Source of the DNA: JACDBE01 sp051002015
Lineage (GTDB): Bacteria > Actinomycetota > Acidimicrobiia > Spongiisociales > UBA5794
Assembly: GCA_051002015.1 (NCBI GenBank)
Contig: JBPCMS010000034.1
Location: forward strand, 1 to 62,013
Reading direction: 5' to 3'
Length of the DNA: 62,013 bases
The notes under the pieces: model-generated
The model's input: the letters and a program-made list of their open reading frames with translations, nothing else
What the model was told of the DNA's origin: nothing
Databases searched by the model: none
Part shown: positions 48,141-56,136 of the stretch, one piece after another
Layout of the letters: the number at the start of each line of letters is the position of its first letter
Position numbering within the stretch: position 1 is the stretch's first letter
Position numbers and translations under genes: made by a program

Positions 48141-49395
48141 CTTCCGGGAGGTTGCGGGTCAACCGCACCTTCTCGATGGTGGTACCGGTGACACCCAGCA
48201 CCTCGACGGTCCAGTCCCCGGCGTCGACCGCGTCGCCGGTGACGGCCATCCGGCCTAGCGCGTCGAGCACCAGCCCGGCGATGGTGGAGTAGTCACCGTC
48301 CGGCAGCGCGATGTCGGCTTCGATGAGATCGTGGATCCCGAAGGTGCCACGGACGATCAGCGAGCCGTCCGGCTGCCAGTCGAGGTCGAGCATGTCGCGG
48401 TCGAACTCGTCGTAGATCTCTCCGACCAGTTCCTCGAGCAGGTCCTCGAGGGTGACGATGCCGTCGACCCCGCCGTATTCGTCGACCACCACGGCGAGGT
48501 GCTGGCGTTCCCGCTGCATCCGACGCAGGGCGTCGAGCACCAGCACGGTGTCGGGCAGAGCCAGGATCTTGGAGGTGTGGTCGCTCACCAACCCCGTCGA
48601 CCCCACCAGGTCCTTGAGGTGGACGACGGCATGGGTCTCGTCGAGCGAACCGGTGTACACCGGGGCCCGGGAATGGGTCGAGTCGAGCAGCCGGGTCACC
48701 CCATCGGCGGCGGGAAGGTCGGCGGGGAGCCCGGTCACCCGGGTGCGGGGCACCATCACGTCGCGCACGGTCAGCGTTGCCGACTCGAAGGCGCCGACAA
48801 CGATGGTGCGTTGGTGGAGGGTGAGGGCGCGGTGGGTCGACACCAGGTACTTGACCTCCTCTTCCGAGACGTCGTCCCTGACGTGGTCGGGATCGCCCCC
48901 GAAGAGCCGGACCACGATGTTGGTGGAGATGCCGAGCAGCCAGATGACCGGGCCGGTCAGCTTGGCGAGCAGCTCGAGGGGGCGGGCCGCCACCAGGCTC
49001 CATGCCTCGGGCCGTTGCAGCGCCAGCCGCTTTGGTACCAGCTCGCCGAACACCAGGCTGAGGAAGGCGAGGCCGATGGTCACCAGCACGATGGCGGCAG
49101 GCCGGGCGAAGTCGCCCAAGGGGTCGAGCGCCTCGGCGACCGGGGTCGCCAGGGTTACGGCGGCGGTGGCGCTGGCCAGCATCCCCGCCAGGGTTATCCC
49201 TATCTGGATGGTTGCCAGCAGCCGGTTGGGCTCACCGGTGAGCCGGCCGACGGCGCGACCGGTGGCGCCCCGCTCCTCCAGCGACTCGATCTGGGCCTGA
49301 CGCAGCGAGATCATGGCGAGTTCGCTCCCGGCGAACACGCCGTTGAAGATCACCAGCACCGCCACCAGCACGAGCTGGATCCACACCGCTTCCAA
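48127..49395 (-). CDS. CNNM/HlyC-CorC family transporter with CBS pair
   Basis: 422 residues from TTG 49395, chosen for GGAGG 6 nt upstream; the frame reaches 49479 but that stretch is basic and lacks a site. An N-terminal CNNM/DUF21 domain with four membrane segments (IFNGVFAGSELAMISL; IGITLAGMLASATAAV; LVFGELVPKRLALQ) is followed by a CBS pair (residues ~190-310; VVVDEYGGVDGIVTLEDLLEELVGEIYDE) and a CorC_HlyC domain. Members are linked to Mg2+ or Na+ efflux. The last residues are encoded within the hairpin element. Confidence 0.9.
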   Translation of the reverse strand: MEAVWIQLVLVAVLVIFNGVFAGSELAMISLRQAQIESLEERGATGRAVGRLTGEPNRLLATIQIGITLAGMLASATAAVTLATPVAEALDPLGDFARPAAIVLVTIGLAFLSLVFGELVPKRLALQRPEAWSLVAARPLELLAKLTGPVIWLLGISTNIVVRLFGGDPDHVRDDVSEEEVKYLVSTHRALTLHQRTIVVGAFESATLTVRDVMVPRTRVTGLPADLPAADGVTRLLDSTHSRAPVYTGSLDETHAVVHLKDLVGSTGLVSDHTSKILALPDTVLVLDALRRMQRERQHLAVVVDEYGGVDGIVTLEDLLEELVGEIYDEFDRDMLDLDWQPDGSLIVRGTFGIHDLIEADIALPDGDYSTIAGLVLDALGRMAVTGDAVDAGDWTVEVLGVTGTTIEKVRLTRNLPEANEL

Positions 49396-49474
49396 CCACG
49401 ACCTCCGAGGAGAACCTACGGACGCCAGGTTACGCCGTCCCTGGTGCAGGGTGGCACGGATGTGTTCCATCTGG

Positions 49475-49480
49475 TACAAT
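49475..49480 (+). promoter_or_regulatory. -10 element of the Xre-RES module
   Basis: TACAAT lies 27 nt upstream of the antitoxin GTG, which has CGGAGGA at good spacing. The transcript would have a short leader of about 20 nt. Confidence 0.5.
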
Positions 49481-49507
49481 CATTGACCCAGTTGGATCGG
49501 AGGAACC

Positions 49508-49957
49508 GTGTCGACCAGGACCAGAACCGGTACCGGTGCGGTCGTCGAGGTGCTCGGTGGGCTCCGAGCGCTGAAGAGGGAGATCCGGACCACCGCTGAC
49601 TTGGCCGAGGCGGTGGAGACCGGGCTCCCCCTCGCCTCGCTGGGTATCGTCGTCCGCCGGGTGGCCGGGGAGGGTCGGCAGGCGACCGAGCTCACACACC
49701 GGGTCGTGCCCAAGACGACGCTGCAGCGGCGCCACGACCGCCTCTCGCCCGACGAGAGCCAACGTCTCGAACGACTCGCTCGTCTCACCGCGCTCGCCGA
49801 GCGCGTCTGGGACGACCCCGAGCCGGCTCACGAGTTCCTGGTCAGCCCGCAGCCGCAGCTTGGCGGTGAACGGCCGGTCGACCTGATCCGCACCGATCTC
49901 GGCACCCGCCGGGTCGAAGACCTCCTCTGGTCGCTCGAGTACTCCCTCCCCGTCTGA
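49508..49957 (+). CDS. Xre/MbcA/ParS-family antitoxin (DUF2384)
   Basis: 149 residues. An N-terminal Xre-like HTH half (ADLAEAVETGLPLASLGIVV; KTTLQRRHDRLSPDESQRLE) is followed by the antitoxin-binding domain (ALAERVWDDPEPAHEFLVSPQPQLGG; TDLGTRRVEDLLWSLEYSLPV), the pattern of MbcA/ParS partners of RES toxins. It neutralises the toxin and represses its own promoter. Overlaps the toxin start by one base (TGATG). Confidence 0.9.
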   Translation: MSTRTRTGTGAVVEVLGGLRALKREIRTTADLAEAVETGLPLASLGIVVRRVAGEGRQATELTHRVVPKTTLQRRHDRLSPDESQRLERLARLTALAERVWDDPEPAHEFLVSPQPQLGGERPVDLIRTDLGTRRVEDLLWSLEYSLPV

Positions 49958-50409
49958 TGGCGACCGGATGGCGGATCACCAAGACCCGCCACCACCCCTT
50001 CGATGGCACCGGCGCTCGGCTGCGCGGCGCCCGCTGGAACTCGCCGGGCCGGGAGGTCGTCTACGCCGCCGACACCTATGCGGGCGCCATCCTGGAGATC
50101 CTCGCCCACGCCTTGCGACCCAGAACGCTTCCCGGCGCACAGCAGGCGGTGCGCATCGACATCCCCGACGACCTGGTGGAGACCCTCGATCCCGACCGAC
50201 TGGCTGGGTGGGACACCAGGGAATCACCGGAGGCACGGACATTCGGTGACCGCTGGCTGGATGAAGGACGTTCGGCGGTGCTGTCGGTCCCTTCGGTCCC
50301 GGCCCGCCCCATCGGTCGGATGCTTATCGTCAACCCGCTCCATCCCCAGGCCGGGGCCATCAAGCTCTCCGATCCCTTCCCCGTTCCCTGGGACGAACGC
50401 CTGTTCTGA
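49957..50409 (+). CDS. RES-domain toxin (MbcT/ParT type)
   Basis: 150 residues. RES family residues are seen: GARLRGARWNSPGREVVYAAD (the Arg-Gly-xx-Arg-Trp-Asn segment that binds NAD), ILEILAHA, and EGRSAVLSVPSVPARP with conserved Ser. Members degrade NAD+ by phosphorolysis or act as ADP-ribosyltransferases, stopping growth when free of antitoxin. Intact and coupled to its antitoxin. Confidence 0.9.
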   Translation: MATGWRITKTRHHPFDGTGARLRGARWNSPGREVVYAADTYAGAILEILAHALRPRTLPGAQQAVRIDIPDDLVETLDPDRLAGWDTRESPEARTFGDRWLDEGRSAVLSVPSVPARPIGRMLIVNPLHPQAGAIKLSDPFPVPWDERLF

Positions 50410-50482
50410 CCGAGACTCGCCACAGCCTCCCCGCTGATCAAGGCTCGGCCTGGCTCAAAGGGTCGCCGTTAGGCTGCCCGCC

Positions 50483-51244
50483 ATGTTGCTCAACGGGATG
50501 TCGGCCATCGTCACCGGCGGCGCCTCCGGGCTTGGGGCCGCCACCGCCCGCCGTCTCGCCACCGACGGCGCCAAGGTGGTCCTGGTCGATCTGCAGGTGG
50601 AGGCCGGTGAGGCCACCGCCGCCGAGATCGGCGGCGTCTACGTCCACGCCGACGTCACCGACCCCGACCAGGTGCGGGCGGCGGTCGTCGCCGCCGTGGA
50701 GATGGGACCGCTGCGGGCGCTGGTCAACTGCGCCGGCATCGGCACCGCCGCCAAGACGGTCGACCGGGAGGGCAACCCCCACGACCTCGCCCAGTTCACC
50801 AGGGTGGTGTCGATCAACCTGATCGGCAGCTTCAACTGCATCAGGCTGGCGGCGGCGGCGATGACCCGCAACGAACCCGACCCCGCCGGGGAGCGGGGCG
50901 CCATCGTCAACACCGCCTCGGTGGCCGCCTTCGACGGGCAGGTGGGCCAGGCCGCCTACTCGGCGTCCAAGGGTGGGGTGGTGGCGATGACGCTGCCCAT
51001 CGCCCGCGACCTGGCGCAGAGCGGCATCAGGGTCAACACCATCGCCCCCGGGATCATGGACACCCCGATGTTGGCCGGTCTCCCCGAAGCGGCCCGGGAG
51101 TCGCTCGGACACCAGGTGCTCAACCCGCCGCGCCTGGGCACCCCCGACGAGTTCGCCGCCCTCGTTCACTTCCTGCTCACCCACGGATACATGAACGCGG
51201 AGACGGTGCGGATGGATGGCGGCATCCGCATGGCGCCCCGCTAG
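50483..51244 (+). CDS. Short-chain dehydrogenase/reductase (3-hydroxyacyl-CoA dehydrogenase type 2-like)
   Basis: 253 residues. Cofactor loop TGGASGLGAATA, VDLQ after beta-2 (Asp specifies NAD+), NCAGIG, and catalytic S146, Y159 and K163 (YSASK). The CIRLAAAAMTRNEP... and NTASVAAFDGQVGQAAYSAS stretch match HSD17B10/FabG-like 3-hydroxyacyl-CoA dehydrogenases. ATG 50483 lies 7 nt after TAGGCT (leaderless). The gene 9 nt downstream is an amidohydrolase. Confidence 0.9.
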   Translation: MLLNGMSAIVTGGASGLGAATARRLATDGAKVVLVDLQVEAGEATAAEIGGVYVHADVTDPDQVRAAVVAAVEMGPLRALVNCAGIGTAAKTVDREGNPHDLAQFTRVVSINLIGSFNCIRLAAAAMTRNEPDPAGERGAIVNTASVAAFDGQVGQAAYSASKGGVVAMTLPIARDLAQSGIRVNTIAPGIMDTPMLAGLPEAARESLGHQVLNPPRLGTPDEFAALVHFLLTHGYMNAETVRMDGGIRMAPR

Positions 51245-51253
51245 CGACCCGCC

Positions 51254-52621
51254 GTGCCCAGCCTGCTCGTCCGCAACGCCACCGTGCTGGTGACGATGGA
51301 CGACGACCGGAGCGAGATCCCCGGGGGTGGGCTCTACGCCGAGGAGGGGCGCATCGTCGCCGTCGGGCCCACCGACCGGCTGCCGGTGACCGCAGACGAG
51401 GTGGTCGATCTCACCGGCCGTCTCGTGCTCCCCGGGCTAATCAACACCCACCATCACCTCTACCAGACGCTGACCAGGGCGGTGCCCGGAGCCCAGGACG
51501 CCGGGTTGTTCGACTGGCTCCGCACCCTGTACCCGATGTGGGGACGGATGCGACCCGAGCACATCACGGTGTCCGCCACCGTGGGTCTGGCCGAGCTGGC
51601 TCTGTCCGGGTGCACCACCGCCTTCGACCACCTGTACCTGTTCCCCAACGGGAGCCGGCTCGACGACGAGTTCGAGGGTGCCGAAGCGGTGGGGATCCGG
51701 CTGGTGGCCTCGCGGGGGTCGATGAGCCTGGGGGAGAGCAAGGGCGGGCTGCCCCCCGACCACCTGGTCGAGGACGAGGACGCCATCCTCGAGGACTGCC
51801 TGCGGGTGATCGACCGATTCCACGACCCTGCCCCGGGGGCGATGACCCAGGTGGTGGTGGCCCCGTGCTCGCCGTTCTCGGTCACCGTCGACCTGATGCG
51901 CTCCGCCGCCGAGCTGGCCCGAGAACGGGGCGTGCGGCTCCACACCCACCTGGCCGAGACCATGGACGAGGAGGACTTCTGTGTGGAGCGGTTCGGGCGG
52001 CGCCCGATGGAGCTGATGGCGGACGTCGGCTGGCTCGGCGACGACGTCTGGTACGCCCACGCCGTGTACGCCGACGACGCCGACATCTCCGCCATGGCGG
52101 CGAGCGGGACCGGGGTGGCCCACTGCCCCACCTCGAACATGCGGCTCGCCTCCGGGATCGCCCCCATCCGCCGTTACCTGGCGGCCGGGGTGCCGGTGGG
52201 GCTCGGGGTGGACGGGTCGGCCAGCAACGACGGGTCGCATCTGCTGGCCGAGGCCCGCCAGGCGATGCTGCTGGGCCGGCTCGCCGCCTCCCCCAGCCTC
52301 GAGGGCGGCCCGCTGCTCACCGCCCGCACCGCCCTCGAGCTGGCCACCAGGGGCGGCGCCGCCGTTCTGGGCCGGACCGACATCGGGGTGCTCGAACCGG
52401 GCCGGTGCGCCGACCTGGTCGCCATCTCGCTCGACCAGGTCGGGTTTGCCGGGGCGATGCACGACCCGGTGGCCGCCGCCGTGCTCTGCGCCCCATCCGG
52501 GGTGGATGTGTCGATCGTGGGTGGACGGGTGGTGGTCGACCAGGGCCGTCTGGTCGGGCTCGAGCTCGAACCGGTCATCGAGCGTCACAACCGCCTCGCC
52601 GCCGAGCTGGTGAACGGATGA
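51254..52621 (+). CDS. 8-oxoguanine deaminase-like amidohydrolase (ATZ/TRZ/SsnA family)
   Basis: 455 residues. Metal ligands in INTHHHLYQTLTR (HxH-type) and HTHLAETMDEEDFCVE; C-terminal GLGVDGSASND has the Asp that activates water. This group includes 8-oxoguanine deaminase, guanine deaminase and SsnA. The closest by eye is 8-oxoguanine deaminase, which would yield uric acid. GTG 51254 follows the SDR stop by 9 nt; TAGCGA sits 6 nt upstream but overlaps that stop. Cytoplasmic, one Zn or Fe. Confidence 0.85.
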   Translation: MPSLLVRNATVLVTMDDDRSEIPGGGLYAEEGRIVAVGPTDRLPVTADEVVDLTGRLVLPGLINTHHHLYQTLTRAVPGAQDAGLFDWLRTLYPMWGRMRPEHITVSATVGLAELALSGCTTAFDHLYLFPNGSRLDDEFEGAEAVGIRLVASRGSMSLGESKGGLPPDHLVEDEDAILEDCLRVIDRFHDPAPGAMTQVVVAPCSPFSVTVDLMRSAAELARERGVRLHTHLAETMDEEDFCVERFGRRPMELMADVGWLGDDVWYAHAVYADDADISAMAASGTGVAHCPTSNMRLASGIAPIRRYLAAGVPVGLGVDGSASNDGSHLLAEARQAMLLGRLAASPSLEGGPLLTARTALELATRGGAAVLGRTDIGVLEPGRCADLVAISLDQVGFAGAMHDPVAAAVLCAPSGVDVSIVGGRVVVDQGRLVGLELEPVIERHNRLAAELVNG

Positions 52622-52686
52622 CCGGGGGTCATCCATTCACCAGCCCTCCAACGGCTGTCACCCCCGACCGGTAGCATCGACCACCA

Positions 52687-52887
52687 ATGGCGAGGAGCAA
52701 CGTCCAGATCGCGCTCGACCTGGCCCAGCTTGCCGCCGATCTGGTGGCCCAGCGGCACCGCCGGGAACATCCCGAGGCGAGCGACGAGGAGATCCGCGGC
52801 GTGGTCGCCGCCTGGTATGCCAGTCGGCCCCAGGCACCGTACGGCGACGCGGTGGGCATCCCTGGTACCTGGCCGCGCTCCAGATGA
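52687..52887 (+). CDS. Small protein, probable antitoxin partner of the nucleotidyltransferase
   Basis: 66 residues: helical N-terminus (IALDLAQLAADLVAQRHRRE), then a conserved-looking EIRGVVAAWYASRPQAPYGDAVG. It overlaps the following nucleotidyltransferase start by 4 nt (ATGA). A small, charged upstream partner in a two-gene unit is the usual form of antitoxins of AbiEii/MenA-type toxins. TAGCAT at 52672 lies 9 nt from ATG. Inferred from position. Confidence 0.55.
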   Translation: MARSNVQIALDLAQLAADLVAQRHRREHPEASDEEIRGVVAAWYASRPQAPYGDAVGIPGTWPRSR

Positions 52888-53480
52888 CCGAACTGGAGGT
52901 TTCCCTTCGCCAGGTCCTCTCCGATCTGGTGGATGAGGGTCTCCGGTTCGCCCTCGTCGGCGGGCTTGCGGTGTCGGCCCGCGCCGAGCCCCGACTCACC
53001 CGGGACTGCGACTTCGCCGTCTGGGTCGATGGCGACCCCATGGCCGAACAGGTGGTGGCGCAGCTGGCGGGGCGCGGCTACCGGGCCGGTGCGGTGGTCG
53101 AGCAACGGGCGACCGGTCGCCTCGCCGCGGTCCGTCTGGGCGGTCCCGACCCGGAGGGGGCGGTCGTCGATCTCCTGTTCGCCTCGTGTGGTATCGAGCA
53201 GGAGATCGTCACCGAAGCCGAGATGGTCGAGATCCTTCCCGGGCTCGTGGTGCCCCTGGCCCGGACCGGGCACCTCATCGCCATGAAGCTGCTTGCTCGC
53301 GACGACCGTCGCCGCCCGGCCGACCACGACGACCTGCGGTCCTTGGCGTCGATTGCCACCGATGCGGACTGGGAGATGGCGGGCAGCGCCGTCGCCCTCA
53401 TCGAGCAGCGCGGCTACGGGCGCGACCGTGACCTGGGGGGCGCCCTGGTCTCCCTTCGGGCCGGATGGGCCGACTGGTGA
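52884..53480 (+). CDS. Nucleotidyltransferase (AbiEii/DUF1814-type toxin-like)
   Basis: 198 residues. The nucleotidyltransferase core is seen in FALVGGLAVSARAEPRLTRDCDFAVWV, where the GG and the D-x-D (DCDF) are the expected catalytic elements; the third acid may be the D in VVDLLFA. Similar to AbiEii/AbiGii-type and DUF1814 toxins, which add nucleotides to tRNA. Coupled to a small upstream partner. Intact. Alternatively a plain aminoglycoside-type transferase; substrate not evident. Confidence 0.75.
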   Translation: MTELEVSLRQVLSDLVDEGLRFALVGGLAVSARAEPRLTRDCDFAVWVDGDPMAEQVVAQLAGRGYRAGAVVEQRATGRLAAVRLGGPDPEGAVVDLLFASCGIEQEIVTEAEMVEILPGLVVPLARTGHLIAMKLLARDDRRRPADHDDLRSLASIATDADWEMAGSAVALIEQRGYGRDRDLGGALVSLRAGWADW

Positions 53481-53493
53481 CCGGGTGGACCGG

Positions 53494-54138
53494 GTGACCG
53501 GCTCGGGGGTTGTGGTGGGTCTGGTGCTGGTGGCGGGGGAGTCGTCGCGGCTCGATCGGGGGGTTCCCAAACAGCTCCTCGATCTGGGCGGCCGGTCGAT
53601 GGCCCGGATCACCGTCGAGGCGGCGGTGGCGTCGACGCTCGACCGGGTGCTGGCGGTCACTGGACGCGCCGCCCAGCAGGTAGCCGCCTCGCTGGGTGAC
53701 ACCTCGGCCACCATCGTCCACAACCCGGACTACCCCAGCGGCAACGTGTCGTCGCTGCTGGCCGGGGTCGACGCCGCCGGCGGCTTCGATGCGGTGATGG
53801 TGCTGCTCGGCGACATGCCCGAGGTCGACACCGCCGTGATCGACGCCATGGCGGAGGCGTGGCGAGAGCACCGTCCGTGGGCGGCCTACGCCGTCTACGA
53901 CAACGGCGTGCCCAACCACCCGTTCGTTCTCTCGGCGGATGCGGTCGGGGTGGTTAGGGCCACCCCCGGCCCCAAGCCGTTGTGGCGGCTGCTGGTGACC
54001 GACCCGCCGCAGCCGGTGCTGGCGGTTCGCATCGCCGCTCCGGCCCCGGTAGACGTCGACACCCCCGCCGACTACGCCGAGCTGCTCGCCCGGGTCAGCG
54101 CCGATCGGGTCAGATCGGACGACGGCGCTTCGAGCTGA
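53494..54138 (+). CDS. MocA-like molybdenum cofactor nucleotidyltransferase
   Basis: 214 residues from GTG 53494 (GTG 53485 is also possible). Signature GLVLVAGESSRLDRGVPKQLL is the nucleotide-binding loop of MobA/MocA; HNPDYPSGNVSSLLAG and VMVLLGDMPEVD give the metal site; NGVPNHPFVLS and DVDTPADYAELLA complete the family. Probably adds CMP to molybdopterin for xanthine dehydrogenase-type enzymes. A second MobA-like gene is fused to GNAT at 3.8 kb. No molybdoenzyme is present here. Confidence 0.85.
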   Translation: MTGSGVVVGLVLVAGESSRLDRGVPKQLLDLGGRSMARITVEAAVASTLDRVLAVTGRAAQQVAASLGDTSATIVHNPDYPSGNVSSLLAGVDAAGGFDAVMVLLGDMPEVDTAVIDAMAEAWREHRPWAAYAVYDNGVPNHPFVLSADAVGVVRATPGPKPLWRLLVTDPPQPVLAVRIAAPAPVDVDTPADYAELLARVSADRVRSDDGASS

Positions 54139-54598
54139 TCACCCCGGTGTCGAACCCGCCCAGGTGGAGGGCCCCGGAGAAGCGGGCGTGCTCGATCTTG
54201 AGGCAGCGGTCCTGTACCACCTGGAGCCCGGCGGCGATCGCCCTGCGGGCAGCCTCGTCGTGGCGGAGCCCGAGCTGCAGCCACACCACCTTGGCACCGA
54301 CCGCGATGGCCTCGTCCACCACCTCGGGGATGGCGTCGTGGCGGCGGAACACGTCGACGATGTCGGGCACCTCGGGCAGATCGTGCAGGCTCGGGTAGCA
54401 ACGGCGGCCCAGAACCTCGGGGTACGCCGGGTTCACCGGATAGGCGGTGAGCTCCGTCCGCACCAGGTAGCTGGCGACGAAGTTCGACGAGCGCAGCGGG
54501 CTGGCCGACACCCCCACCAGGGCGACGGTCCTGGCGTTCTGGATGATGCGGAGCCGGTCGCCGGCGGTGGCCTCGGGGACGGCGACGGCACCGGTCAC
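54110..54598 (-). CDS. CoA-binding (YccU-type) protein
   Basis: 162 residues from GTG 54598, which overlaps the stop of the sulfhydrylase gene by 4 nt. NARTVALVGVSASPLRSSNFVASYL and YPVNPAYPEVLGRRCYPSLHDLP are the CoA-binding Rossmann motifs, and VWLQLGLRHDEAARRA is the segment where paralogues bind CoA. Role unknown in most bacteria; location in a two-gene unit with O-acetylhomoserine sulfhydrylase suggests a link to sulfur or CoA. The 3' end overlaps the convergent MocA-like gene by 29 nt. Confidence 0.88.
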   Translation of the reverse strand: MTGAVAVPEATAGDRLRIIQNARTVALVGVSASPLRSSNFVASYLVRTELTAYPVNPAYPEVLGRRCYPSLHDLPEVPDIVDVFRRHDAIPEVVDEAIAVGAKVVWLQLGLRHDEAARRAIAAGLQVVQDRCLKIEHARFSGALHLGGFDTGVISSKRRRPI

Positions 54599-55881
54599 CA
54601 CGCCGCCGTCTCCAGCGCCTGGGTCAGGTCGGCGACGATGTCGTCCACCGTCTCCAGCCCTACCGAGATGCGGATCATGTCGTCGCCGATCCCGGCCGCC
54701 TCCCGCTCGTCGGCAGGCACCTGCTGGTGGGTGGTCGACGCCGGGTGGATCACCAGGGTCTTGGCGTCGCCGACGTTGGCCAGGTGCGAGGCCAGCTCCA
54801 CCGACTCGATGAACCGCACCCCGGCCTCGAAGCCCCCATCGAGCCCGAAGGTGAAAACCGCTCCCGGCCCGTCGGGTAGGTAGCGGCGTGCCAGCGGGGT
54901 CCACGGGTTGTCGTCGAACACCGGGAAGCTGACCCAGCGCACCTCGGGGCGCTCCCGCAAGAAGCGGGCCACCACGGCGGCGTTGTCGGCGTGGCGCTGC
55001 ATCCGCAGCGGCAGCGTCTCCAACCCGAGCAGCAGCAGGAACGAGTTGAACGGCGAGGGGGCGGCTCCGATGTCGCGCAGCAGCTCGACCCTGGCCCGCA
55101 TCAGGTAGCCGTACTCGCGGAAGTTCTCCCAGAACATCAGGTCGTGGTATGCCGGCGACGGCTCGGTGAGCAGCGGGAACCGGCCGTTGTCGAACGGGAA
55201 GCGGCCCGACTCGACGATCACGCCCCCGATGACCACCCCGTGGCCGCCGATGAACTTGGTGGCGGAGTGGACCACGATGTCGGCGCCGTGCTCGATCGGC
55301 CGGCACAGGTAGGGGGTGGCGAAGGTGTTGTCGACCATCAGCGGGATGCCGTGGCCGTGGGCCAGCTCGGCGTAGGCGGCGATGTCGAGCACGTCGGCGG
55401 CCGGGTTGCCGATGGTCTCGCCGTAGAGCAGCTTGGTACGTTCGGTGATCGCCTTCTCCACCGCCCCCGGGTCGCCGAAGTCGACGAAGGTGACGTCGAC
55501 CCCCATCCGCCGCAGGGTGACGTCGAACTGGGTGAACGTCCCGCCGTACAGCGACTTCGACGCCACCACCTCATCGCCCTGCTGGGCCAGGGTGAGCACG
55601 GCGATGAGCTGCGCCGCCTGCCCCGACGCGGTGGCCACCGCCCCCAACCCGCCCTCGAGCGACGCCATCCGCTCCTCGAAGGCGGCGGTGGTGGGGTTGC
55701 CGATGCGGGTGTAGATGCTGCCGAACGTCTGCAGGGCGAACAGGTCGGCGGCGTGCTGGGCATCCTCGAACACGTACGACGTGGTGGCGTAGATCGGCAT
55801 CGCCCGAGCCCCGGTCTCGGGGTCGGGCCGCTGCCCGGCATGGATGGCCCGGGTGTCGAACCCGAACCGGCGGTCCTCCAT
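54595..55881 (-). CDS. metY: O-acetylhomoserine sulfhydrylase / Cys-Met metabolism PLP enzyme
   Basis: 428 residues; ATG 55881 is 6 nt after TACCAT on the minus strand. Fold-type I gamma-family with Lys K209 in VVHSATKFIGGHG; also TSYVFEDAQHAADLFALQ, YTRIGNPTTAAFEERMASLE and YGETIGNPAADVLDI. Length and the SxYTRIxNPT pattern match MetY (O-acetylhomoserine + sulfide to homocysteine). Homocysteine synthesis in the cytoplasm. Divergent from the trp leader. Confidence 0.93.
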   Translation of the reverse strand: MEDRRFGFDTRAIHAGQRPDPETGARAMPIYATTSYVFEDAQHAADLFALQTFGSIYTRIGNPTTAAFEERMASLEGGLGAVATASGQAAQLIAVLTLAQQGDEVVASKSLYGGTFTQFDVTLRRMGVDVTFVDFGDPGAVEKAITERTKLLYGETIGNPAADVLDIAAYAELAHGHGIPLMVDNTFATPYLCRPIEHGADIVVHSATKFIGGHGVVIGGVIVESGRFPFDNGRFPLLTEPSPAYHDLMFWENFREYGYLMRARVELLRDIGAAPSPFNSFLLLLGLETLPLRMQRHADNAAVVARFLRERPEVRWVSFPVFDDNPWTPLARRYLPDGPGAVFTFGLDGGFEAGVRFIESVELASHLANVGDAKTLVIHPASTTHQQVPADEREAAGIGDDMIRISVGLETVDDIVADLTQALETAAW

Positions 55882-55980
55882 GGCGGAATGGTAGGTACCG
55901 TCTCGGGGCGCTCCGACCGAGCCGGCCGGACCGAGGAAACGAGGACGGAGGTCGTGCCCGCCGGCGGCATCACCGTGCGG

Positions 55981-55986
55981 TAGGCT
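55981..55986 (+). promoter_or_regulatory. -10 element for the trp leader
   Basis: TAGGCT ends 7 nt before the leader peptide ATG, the same layout as the SDR gene (TAGGCT, 7 nt). The leader peptide would thus be translated from a leaderless mRNA. Confidence 0.55.
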
Positions 55987-55993
55987 CCGACCG

Positions 55994-56056
55994 ATGAACG
56001 GATGGAGGACCTTGACGTGGTGGTGGCGCACGCAGCGAGGTGCTCGCACGCCCTGA
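55994..56056 (+). CDS. trpL: trp operon leader peptide
   Basis: A 20-residue ORF with Trp at 4, 9, 10 and 11 (a WWW run at 56018-56026), placed 30 nt before a terminator hairpin and ~80 nt before trpE. Consecutive Trp codons make translation stall when charged tRNA-Trp is scarce, the standard attenuation sensor. The ORF carries GCGAGGTG (56035-56042) that pairs with CACCTCGC (56073-56080), giving the protector stem. Confidence 0.8.
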   Translation: MNGWRTLTWWWRTQRGARTP

Positions 56057-56084
56057 TCCGCTCCGACCACCCCACCTCGCCGCC

Positions 56085-56114
56085 AGACCTCCGCTTCCCG
56101 GAGGTCTTTGTCAT
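56085..56114 (+). terminator. trp attenuator hairpin
   Basis: AGACCTCCG (56085-56093), loop CTTCC, CGGAGGTCT (56099-56107), then TTGTCATT. A 9-bp perfect stem followed by a T-rich end. The ACCTC in region 2 (56074-56078) can also pair with GAGGT of the 3' arm, giving an antiterminator when the ribosome stalls on the WWW codons. Confidence 0.75.
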
Positions 56115-56136
56115 TCCCAGAACCACTCGAGGACCC

